This document shows positions 22,409-34,400 of a stretch of DNA of 64,000 nucleotides, piece after piece. The stretch comes from Mnemiopsis leidyi (lineage: Eukaryota > Ctenophora > Tentaculata > Lobata > Bolinopsidae). The first letter of the stretch is position 1. Each line of letters starts with the position of its first letter. The stretch spans positions 29,522 to 93,521 of the forward strand of contig JH153023.1 of the NCBI GenBank assembly GCA_000226015.1, written 5' to 3'. A program made the translations under genes and the position numbers. Below the pieces are notes generated by a model that did not search any database, was not told the origin of the DNA, and saw only the letters and a program-made list of their open reading frames with translations.

Positions 22409-25400
22409 TGGTAAGCTCGAACCAGTTCTCGCTGAAGAAGTTAGAACATGAGTTGGGCGGACTAACTCTTCATCAGGTGTGTTTCAAATGTAATTTTTAT
22501 CAATTGTATCAATTTTATCATTGTATCAATTGTATCTTGTTGTTTGTACTGTAAATTTTTCAACAAGTTTCAATTTCGTACAGTCTTCAACAATTGGACT
22601 GCTTGTGCTTTTACCACATATTTGTCATGTGTTCTGTCCTAAAATGATTATTTCTGAAATATGTCCAGTTTTGCAGCAAACCAGTCCACGCAAATATCGT
22701 TAAGCCATAGTAAAAAAAACGATTAAGCATCGAAATATATTCAAACATATTCATCTTTGATACCGAAGTTAACCGTACTTAATTATTCATTAAATCAAGG
22801 AAGCACAGATTCACATCACATCATATTGTCCGATTCAATGTAATGCATGTTATTTTACTGCCACTAAATCCTGCCTCACGTAAGACTTGGATCACTTTGC
22901 TTGTTCGACTGATAACAAAATGTATAGATTATCATGTGTTATTGTGTTTTCTTTCTCTTGCTTGAAAATTGCATTTACAAACGTTCAAGACACATTTCTA
23001 GATATTAGCAGCTAGTATACAATTTTAGTAAAGACTCTCATTAATTCGAAATGAAAACGGACTCCACAAGACTTGCAGAGTTTTTATTTCATTGAAGCTC
23101 CCCTTTTAAAAGATATCAGCGTTTAGAAGTTTTCCTTAATTTCTAAAAGATTTATCATTTTACCCGGGGCTCTATGATAATGCTTAGTTATTAGTTTCTT
23201 TAACGCTGACACAACATAGAGTTATAAAGCTCGCCATGTCCCGAGTGTCACGCCATACCAGTAACCATGGTAACCACCCTCCTGGTAACCATGGTAACCG
23301 TGACCCTGGTTACAAAGTCCTACCTGCCCAGATGTCTACCCCCGACCTACCAGAGAAGATTGGACCTGTAACTCGAGCCCCAGGACTTGTTCATCACTCC
23401 GGTCTAACTACACACTCCTTACTGTCAGATATTGAAGATCAGGGCGATCTGGACTTGCTTGGAACTAGAGATGCTATCAATAATGATATCTATATTTATT
23501 TCCTCGTCACAGTACGTTTGTGGAGATTAATGTTACGCCTCTTAACACACCTTGCACTACTTTCACTTTGCATTGTGTGCATAATTCATTTACCATTTCA
23601 GCCATCAGACGGATTAAAAGTTCAATGTGTTCGCACAATGCAGTATCTGACGATGCTTAATTTCCGATGTACAGTGTTCACACCTTTTGTCCGTGCTTTT
23701 ATACGTTATGAGTGTATGTCTGTCTGCGTTTCTATCTGTCTGTCTGCATCTGTATCTGTGTGTCTAGTCTGTCTGTCTGTCTGTTTGTCTAACACGGTTA
23801 AACCCAGGCTGCGAGAGAAGGGCGGGTAGATGCAGTAAAACAGTACTTGAAAAGCGCCTACTACAACAAACGTCACAGAGGAGCTGTCCCTCCTATAGAC
23901 AGGTTACTTAGTTAGTTGTTGGAACAAATTGTTAGTTAGTTGTTAGTTAGTTGTTAGTGAGTTGTTAGTTAGTTGTTAGTTAGTTGTTAGTACAAGTTGT
24001 TAGTACAAGTTGTTAGTACAAGTTGTTAGTACAAGTTGTTAGTACAAGTTGTTAGTAAAAGTTGTTAGTACTAGTTGTTAGTACAAGTTTTGGGAGTTGT
24101 GTGTCCTATCTGAACTTCACAACTTAGTCTTATTGGATCATCTCAATGTCATTGGACAGTGCTCCAGACATTGTAATCTTTTTTGGGCTGGTCCCTATGG
24201 TAACGCACGTTCATCTTGCAGGTTGGACAGTGATGAGGTTGGAGCACTACACTATGCTGCGAGATACAACCACCAAGCTGTTATGCAGCTCCTTGTCGAC
24301 TTTAACGCTAGTAAGAACAATATATCTAGTTATATTCATTCTCTAACATCACCTTTACAAAACAAAAATTGTTTGTAAAGAAGATATTTTCATTTCCTGT
24401 ATAACTGATGCTAGGAATTTCATGATTAAAACATGTAATGTTGATTCCACTGCGCTCGAAACAACCCCCCTAGTTAATCCAAACTCCTAGATCTCTAGAT
24501 CTAACATCTCTCCCACTCAGACGTGAACAACCCCGCTCAGGATGACCTGACTCCCCTACACTACGCTGCTCGCTACACACCCAAAGGAACTGCAGATATG
24601 GACTTTGAAGAGACAACTGTAGTTGACATTAACGCGCCTCTTCCGCCTACCAAGGTAAGTCTGAGGAGTAAGACCAGTTGAACAATCAATAAGATCTGCA
24701 GCTGGTGTTTGGTGTTGACTGGGAGACTGCTTTGTTTCAAACTCGTATCTGTTACTTGGCTGATCAGTATCCAGTGCTGAGGTTATAAAATTCAAAGTTG
24801 CATTTCAAGACTGCGTGTTGTCAATTAAGTGAAATTCATGGTTCGATTGCCCAGAAAGAGAAGAAAACAAAATGTCTGTTTGGTAAGAAAGCCGATAAGA
24901 CCAAGCCTATCATGGTAAAAACACAAAAGTCTACCTCGCTTACCGACGGACTTTTAGCGGCCATCCTCTATGTAAGATATAATGCCTTAAAATGGCACTT
25001 AGCTCAGCTACGCTAAACCTGCTTTATTCTTTTCTTTTATGGTTAACCCATCTCGTAATCACATCATGGTGCAAACCCGTTTAGCTGAACCTGCCCGTAG
25101 CTATCTCTGTTTCCCATTCAAACTCTTTTAGCGAATCTTTCAGACTGTAGTGACTCGACCGGTCACTTGGCTCCGTTAAGTTTACTCTCAAATGCACTGC
25201 TCCAAACCTATGTCAGTACTCACAGTCTAACAGTAATAATACCGTACTGTAGTGACCGAACCTTTTTGTAGAAGTTAAGTCAGTCTGACTTTGTGACATA
25301 CAATTTTGCCTCCAAAGATCGCTTACTTTGTGCGAACTAGATTCCTTATTCCAATATTTTCAACCAAATTATCAGATATATATAATAGAGCTGTTTTACA

Positions 25401-28400
25401 GGAAGAGGATGAGCCTGAAGGAGAAGAAGACAAAGAAGAAGAAGAGGAAGAAGACAAGGAGGAAGAAGAACTGCCTACAGAAGACTTGCAAGCAACTCGG
25501 TCGATTAGCGAGATAATAGCGGAGGACTTTGGTTCTCCCCCCGTCAAGTTTCTATTGGACCAGGGAGCTAACGTAAACGCTAAAGACAAGTATGGACTAA
25601 CCGCACTGCATTGTGCAGCAGACAGGGGGAACTATGCAGCTGTTATAGAGCTCCTGAAACATCCCAGTATCATTATTGAGTGTCAGGGTGAGCCATCTGA
25701 ATTTCGTAACTTCCATATTTCTGCCCGCACTTGATACAGGGTTTGCCTAGAAACTTACGATAAAATCTTCCTAAATAACTACCCCGTAATCAATTTTTGG
25801 TTGAAACTTTCAGAGATGATTTACCACAAATAGGGTAACATCCGTGCCAATTTTAATTGAAATCAGATCAAAACGTCAGTTTCTCACTTCATCGATAGGA
25901 GTACTAAAGCCCACTGCCCCACTGGGATTGCACAAGAAGTTTCGACTCTTAAATGGAGATTAACGAGAAAACGCCATATTTCAATATTCATTTAGTGTGC
26001 CGATAACCTGACGTATTAATTTTTTTGAAAACTTGCGTATGTAAAATTGTAATCATTTATCAGATAATTTTATCAGACTGGCCTTTTGTATCGGAATATG
26101 TTTTTTTCTCGTTGATATCCCTAGATACAATGTTGATTTTTGTGTAATCCCAGTAGACTCTACTCCTATCGATGAGGTTAGTTGCCAGCGTTTGAATGTC
26201 TTCTGAAGGTTGCTAAGGCCTTTAAACGCCCTACAAGGTTATAATTTAACTTTGTCCGAAATTAGGTATAATCATCATTTAAATCTCAACCAAAAAATGC
26301 CCATCAGCAGGGGAGTTATTTACGAAAATATAATCGAAAGTTTTGGCACCTGTATATAATCGGAATTCTTTTCCTGCCTCGTACAACAGCTCTAGCCTTT
26401 AACGTTAAATTTAAGTTTTCTACTACAATGTGCGTATAAAGATCCTCAGATAAAGTGTAACATGAATTCTTCACACTTTCTCGTTTTCAGACAAGCAAGG
26501 GGAAACCCCGCTGCAACTGGCAGTCCGCGCTAACTCCATGCCTTGTGTGAGAAAACTGTTGAGTGTTGGAGCTAGAGCTAATTGCGAGAACTTCAACCAG
26601 CTCAGTGCTCTACACAGCGCTTGTGTCGAGAGTAATCTGGAGATAGTTAAGATGTTGTGTGATAAGTTGGAACACGAGGGCGTCAAGAATTTCATCAACA
26701 AGGTTTTACTTCGTCAAGAGTATTTTTGTTCCTTTTTTGACAAGAAATTGTTTTAATGGGTAAAATTTTATAAGGGAAATCGATACGTACGAAGCACCAT
26801 GTCTCTAATTCAACTGTATTCTTCTATTGAACGCTAGCTTATCTTAATTCTTATGTGTTGTTCTTTTCAGACAAATGATGAGTCCATGACTGCGCTTCAT
26901 TTTGCAGTGGAGGTTGGCGCTGAAGATGTTGTCAACTTTCTTGTCGACAAAGGTTAGTTCTTAAGACATTGTGAAGTGATTGAAGTTGGTTGACCTTAAA
27001 AACAAGACACATTAATAATACCCACTTTGATTAAGGATTATTATCAAGTCAATTAATATTTAACGAAAATTATACCCTCTTTAAGTTTACAATCTGACAG
27101 GAGCGGACGTGACATTGAAGAGAAAGAACCTCGACACTCCGCTACACTTAGCTGCTAACCACGGTTTTGTTGAGATCGCTACTAAACTTATTGGTAACGG
27201 ACACACCATCGACTTGGACGCTAAGAACTTGGAGAGGATGACTCCTTTACACAGTGCTGCTAGAATGGACAGGGAGAAGATGATGCATCTTCTTATTGAC
27301 AGGTTTAACAAACATGTTAATTCCCTTCTCCTCGCTCATGACAGCTTTAGGCAAAAAAACTAAGTTGAAGTTACACTTAAGTTAACGGTCACTGTTTTCA
27401 TTACTATATAGAAAACTGGTATTGAGGCATCATTCTCCACCAGGGGAGCTAACCTAGAAGCGTTGGACAAGGACGGTTCTACCCCGCTCATCATGGCAGC
27501 GGGATGGGGGCAGATGGCGGCTGTTCAGATCCTCCTGGAGGCAGGGGCAGATGTCCACGCCCAGGACAAGAGGGACAAAACTGCCATATTCCATGCCGTG
27601 GAGGAAAGTCGTCCTAAAGTGTTGAAGTTGTTGTTGGACAGGAGAGGGAAGGAAAACTTAGGGAATGAGATAGATAGGTTCCAGAATACTCCGCTACATT
27701 TAGCTTCACAACTTGGGTATATATCCTGCGTCAAAGTGCTCCTGGAGGTGAGGGTTATCCTAGAATATCACGCTACACCACATGCTGACTTGCTTTTATA
27801 CTTCATTGTTTTAAGTTTAAAACTAGTAATGGTAGCTGAGTAGCACAGCTGTTTTCAAGGCTGTTTTAATAGCTGTTTTCACGAATGTTTTCATAGCAAC
27901 TTAAGTAATAATTTCACCCCTTTACCCCTTCTGTTAATGAGTTATCAAGTCTACAAAAACCCCCCTAATAAAATCCCCCCCCAGTTTGGGTTTGCAAGTG
28001 ATGCCCAGAACGAGGACGACATGTGTCCACTACATCTGGCTGCTCTACATGGCCGCATTCAAACTGTCAAGGAACTCGTCAAGTTCGTCAGCTTTTGAGT
28101 TGACTTTGTTTTCCTGATTAGGATTAGGAGATAAAGGATTCTTCATCCACTGCTCTCTATTTCGACCCTAATCGATTTGCACGTTTGAAGTTGCCCTATG
28201 TCTAAATTAAAAGATTTATGAGTTATCATCTTCAGATGGGACCCAGCGATTGTGAATGACGAAGACGAGATTGCAAACACCCCACTACATTACGCTGCCC
28301 AGGCCGGTCATGTCAAAACTGTTATCTTTCTCACAGAGGAATCTGCTGACGTGGACGCTAAAAATCAGGTTAAACGCAACTTCCATAAGTCAAATAGTTT

Positions 28401-31400
28401 ATCTTGTTCAAACTAACACTTTAAAGCCGGCAAATATCTGGAATAGTCGGCCTGTATATCTTGTTAGGTCCGAAATTAAATCTCATACCAACTTTATTAC
28501 AGTTTGGCTGGACTCCCATGGACTGTGCAGCAGCATGTGGCATGACAAAGACTCTAGCAGCACTGCTAGACGCAGGTGGTGAAGTAGACCCTATCGACAA
28601 AGCCAAGACAACTCCCCTACATCTTGCTGCTAAGAACGGTCACGTGGCCACTGTGGAGTTCTTGTTGGACCACGGTGCCAACATTAGACTTACTGATGTG
28701 GACGGGAACAACGCTCTGGAGCTAGCTACAATGCACACTAAGAAGGAGGTCGCTGAAGCTATTATCGAGTAAGGAGATATTATTTCTTCAATAGATCAAT
28801 GGGGGGCTATATATCTATTTTATATCAGGGCGCTGGCAAGCGCGCATGGCAGCATTACACCAGGTTTACAATCATCCGAGTATTCATGCAACATCGGAAA
28901 TCACTGTGTTGAGTGTTGACAGTTACGATTTCTAATCAGTGTGCAGGATAGCCAATCTTCTGTAGAGTATTTTACATCGCCAAGAACTATAAAGTTGTAA
29001 CTCTGTCGGGACCATAATGAAACCACCAACCCAACCCGTTACAAACCCCAACTGTTTGCATTTCGCTATCACAGAATTATCTTCTAAGTAATCGTACCCT
29101 ACTGTACCTCCGACGTTGAAAAGTAAACCCTCTTGGTTCGAAGATATAATCCTACTTCCGTCCTTATCTATCAGGAGGTATAAACCCCAGTCTGAAAATA
29201 TTAAGTAGAGTTGTATGAGAATCCAAATTTAAAACCCTTAGGTTCCTGTACAGTCAGTTTGTCTAGCTTCCACAAACCCCTGTTTGCTACAATTCCCCCT
29301 TAATGAAGCGGTTTATAGTATAACAATTGACTGGTTGGTCCTAATCTTACTTTTAATATTGTACGAAAGAAGAATGTGAAAATTGTTCCCCTCAAAATTG
29401 ATTTTAAAGAGTTTTTCACTCTATTGTTTGTGTTACAGCGGGGAATTAAAATTTATATGTAATTGAGGAGAACTACAAGGTAGACATTGGTCGAGAAATT
29501 CAACATAATTAGCATTGGTAAAAATCATAGACAATTGACATTCGTGATTTTGTTCTCCTTACGTTATTAAAATTTTTGACGCGATTTCGTCAACATTCTT
29601 ATACAAACGTCATAAAGTGATAACTTAATACTTCCATTAGCCAGAAAGTTTTCAATAAGTTAATTTTGAATATAACATGTTCCGTGGATATGGAACCCGC
29701 CACATTGACCTGTCAAAAATAGCACAATATTAGAAAATTGAATCATGAACATGGCAGAGAAACGCTGATAAAACTAATTGTGAACCACTAGTCATCTAGT
29801 CACGAGATTTGCTGATTTGATGGTAGAAAATGGAAATTTTACTTCAAGAGACTTAGTGCTCGAAATAACGAAGGATAAATGCTGGTCGGATTTGTTGAGG
29901 ACGATAGTTTGTTCCACTCAGTTACAGTGGAAACCTTGTCATAAGCACGTATATTATGCAATGACTCTATACGTTTGGACTCTGAGTTAGAATCAGTTCG
30001 TTTGCTTTCCCGACTAGAGCAGTTGAATAGTGCACTCCAACTAGTTACAATTACCTAGATGTATAAGGATATCTTTTGTCAGTAGAAAATTATAAGATAA
30101 AGTTCTGGATCACTTAAAAATCATTCTACTGTCCAATCAGCTGATTAACCTTTTTAATCTCATCTAATCCCAGAAAATTTCCCGTAATTCAGTTATTTAA
30201 GCACAATATTTATCATATTCATCATAAAATCATATTAAAAGCGGAATCATAGTTTCACGTTTTACGGCCAAATCGATCAGGAAACAAGCAGCCCCATTCA
30301 GATATCCGCGAAGCATTTGATCCTTCATTGTTCGCGTGATCTTTTGTCATTTGGAACTGGAAATATCTGAAAAAACAGTTATCACTTTTTTCTAACCTAG
30401 AAATTTCTCTTGTAATGCCACAGTAATTAAATGAAATTGTGAAAACCCTGGCGTTTAATGTATTATCTGGGCGATAGAAAGAGTACCTTTTATTATCAGA
30501 AGGATGTTACACAGTAGTCTTTGATTTCTTTGTTCTTTCCCGCGTCAGAACCTTTGAATTCTGCTTCATCTGCATGGCCATTGTCATCTTCGATAAATGC
30601 CATATTGAGTGCACCCTCAGGATTCCTAATATCTCCATCTTTTCCAAACTCTCTTTCACTATCTTCTGTATTTTCCACTTCTCCAGATACCACAAGAGCA
30701 TCACCATCCTTATCATTGGAAATCATTAATGCTCTCTTGTCCTCTTTTCTTCCATATCGTTTTGCACGACTAGCGAGTAAGCCCAGAGCAAGTATTGCTA
30801 CTGCAATGGCCAAGACTAAAAGCCCTACAAGCTCAAGTGCTTCCAAGGATTTGCTGCCGTGCCAACTGCTGAGACCTTGAGTTGAAACACAAGACCCACT
30901 ACCTTGTTCCCAGTTCCAGAAGAGCCCCGCTGAGCACATACAGGATGTTTGGTTACCAACAGATAAACTACCTTCAGGACACTCCATACACTTCAGTGCT
31001 CCATCTTGACTTACAGAGTTTAAAGGACAAGTACTACAGTCTGTTCCATTCCAGTGGTGTCCAGCCTGACAGATGCAAAACTCAGCACCAGCTTCAGAAG
31101 TAGTTCCTGATGGGCAGATCGAGCAAGATGTCATGTTAGGACCTCTGTAAGTTCCCGGAAGACAGATGCAGCTATCAGAAGAACCTCTTGTGAATGAAAA
31201 CTTTGGGCAGGGAGTACAAGCTGATACCTGGGGGTCTTTGTAGGTGTCAGGTGGACAGAGACTGCAGGAACCGGCAGTTTTATTACTCCAGCTCCAGACC
31301 ATGTTTGTAGGACATCTGCAAGCTGTCCCGTTTTTTAGAGCTGATGAGCCTAGAGGACATGGCAAGCAGTGCCGTGCTCCGTTCTGACTGACCGAGTTGC

Positions 31401-34400
31401 TGGTACAACATTCACAAGATGACATGCTCTCATCTTTGTATGTCCCGGGAGCACAGTTGGTGCACTTTGTTCGATTCCAAAAGTTACCACCAGGACAGTT
31501 ACAGCGGTCAGAACCCTCTGCAGAAAAGGACAACTCAGGACATGCATCACAAGTCAGCATATCCTTGTCTTTGTAAGAGTTTGGTGGACAAGGCTGGCAA
31601 GAGCCGTTCGTTGTTTCAACCCAATGCCAGATATTGCCGGCTGGACAACTGCATGAAGTTCCATTCTGTTGTGGTATAGACCCTGATCACTGATGGACAG
31701 ACTGTACAGGTTAGAGCACCTTTAGAACTTGCAGAACTGTAATTGCAGCTAAGGCATGCTGTCCCGTTCAAGTACTTTCCTGCTGGGCAACCGCAAAGAT
31801 CGGATCCTTGTAAGGACGTCAAGTTTTCAGGACAACTAAAACATGACTCCATTTCTTCTGACTTATATGTTCCTTCATGACATGGTGCACAAGTACCATT
31901 GGTATTGTCGATCCAGCTCCACATATTGCCAGCTGGACAGCTGCATAAAGTTCCATTCTGTTGGGGTACAGATTCAGAAGGACATTCTGTGCAGTTCAGA
32001 GCACCCTCAGGGCTTGCAGAACTGCCATTGCAGTAAAGGCAGGATGTTTCATTCCAATAACTTCCAGCTGGACAAGAACAATGGACAGATCCCTCTGGTG
32101 ACGTAGAATTACCCGGACAGCCAACACAAGACTCCATATTTTCAGACTTAAAGGTGTCCTGTTGACAAGGAGTGCAAGAACCGGTTGGCTTGGTTAAATC
32201 AGTCCAGATCCAGATCTTTCCTGCTGGACAACTGCATGATGCTCCGTTATTAATTGGTACTAAATCCGCTGGACATAACGCACATTGTAGAGCTCCTTCT
32301 GGACTTGTCGAATCACGTACACAAGACTTACATGTTCCCTCATTCCAATACTTCCCTGCTGGACAAGAACAATAACCTGACCCTGCAGCAGAAGTTGAAC
32401 CTTCTGGACAGCTCACACATGACTCCATACCTATTGATTTGTAAGTACCTGAACTGCAGCTGGTGCAATTTCCTCCATTCCAATATCTACCAGCAGGACA
32501 ATCGCAGCGAGATGAACCAGGACTGGAAGTAGAACCACTGGGACAAGAAGTACAGGAAGTTGTAAGCCCGCCTGCTGAGTAGGTGTTAGCTCCACACTCT
32601 CTACACGATCCTGAGTAATGGTACTGGCCTGCAGGACATGTTAGAGCAGTGTTAACACAAGTCCCTTCACTCCAATAAGTTCCTGAAGGACAAGAACACC
32701 GACTAGAACCGCTTGAAGATGATGAACCGCTGGGGCAACTTACACATGACTCCATACCTATTGATTTGTAGGTATTTGAACCACAATAGTAGCAACTTCC
32801 CCCACTCCAGTATTTACCAACGGGGCATATGCAGCGAGATGAACCAGGACTGGAAGTAGAACCGCTTGGACAAGAAGTACAGGAAGTTGTTAGCCCGCCT
32901 GCTGAGTAGGTGTTAGCTCCACACACCCTACATGATCCTGAGTAATGGTACTGGCCTGCAGGACATGTTAGAGCGATGTTAACACAAGCTCCTTTACTCC
33001 AGTACTTCCCTGAAGGACAAGAACACCGACTTGATCCGCTAGAAGATGTTGAACCGCTGGGACACCTTACACATGACTCCATACCTATAGATTTGTAGTA
33101 ACCTCCACTGCAGCTGTAGCAACTTCCCCCACTCCAATATCTACCAGCAGGACAATCGCAGCGAGATGAACCAGGACTAGAAGTAGAACCACTTGGACAA
33201 GAAGTACAGGACGCTTGGTATCCCTCTTGCGGTGAATATGTGTTAGATCCGCATTCCCTACAAGTACTGGAATAGCGGTACTGACCTGGAGGACACTTAA
33301 CGTAAGTACCGCTGCAGGTCAGAAACACATCTTCACTGTGGACGCAGTTATGATTTGTAATGTACGAGCAGTATGACCAGTCTGATGAAGAACACACAAC
33401 ATCGTCAAGGTTTATAGAGTAGCTGCTTTGTCGGGACCAGATGTAACCATTTCTCCAGCTATATAGACTTGAAAACCCCATTAGTTTACATATTGCTCTT
33501 CCAGAGGTGCTACTAAAGCTATCATCACAGACTGTGCCTCCGTTATAAAGAAGCAAACCCTCTTGGTATGAAGATGTTACCGCTTTCCCATACTTATTAA
33601 CCAGCGTAAAACTACACCCTGAAAATGTTGAAGTATAAAGTTTTGTTGCGCGATACTCCGAAGTCTAAGCTTTGTGACCGCAATAATTTAAAGTTAATGA
33701 AACATTTTCATGGTCTTTATAAGTTTACATGGTACATTTTCATGATATCTATCCTACCGCATTACAATATTGTATGAAATATTACATATATCTCACCGCC
33801 GTTTCCCAAAAGTAATGCAAGTATCCCGAGCTTTAGAAGAGGTAACATCTTTAAAATTCAATTTGCTTTCGATGTGACCTGGCTTCAAGGGGTGAGTGGT
33901 TGACAAAGAATGGCAAATTTTTAATTAGCTTCTTTCAACTAATTGTAAAGTTAGTTTCCTAATTGGTAAGATATACTGTGTTCGTTTCAAATATTTAAAA
34001 TAAATGTTTTCCCTTTGCTGTTTAAACCGATAAACATGTCGAGCTAGAGTCAAAAGCAAAGATAGGCAGGTACCGCGCGTCGTGGTTTCCATAATATGAA
34101 TCACCTAATCCTCATAACCTGATGCTTACCTCATTCTGATTCTTTCCAACATGACCCATTTTTCTTTAGTGCATTTAACAAAGTCACACTATCTCTTAGA
34201 AATAATGGTGAACCGTTTGTTGCACGTAAGCAATTGGCAATGACGATTGAATTCAGGGACACTGAGGCACTGAGCCAGAGTCACTTTCCCGGCTAAACCT
34301 TTTATATGAGAAAGCACAGGAGGGGATTTCATTGTCACTTGTGCCAGCCCCTTGCCGCGGGACTTTGGCTGATACCCCTGGAGTTGCGGTCAACACTCCA

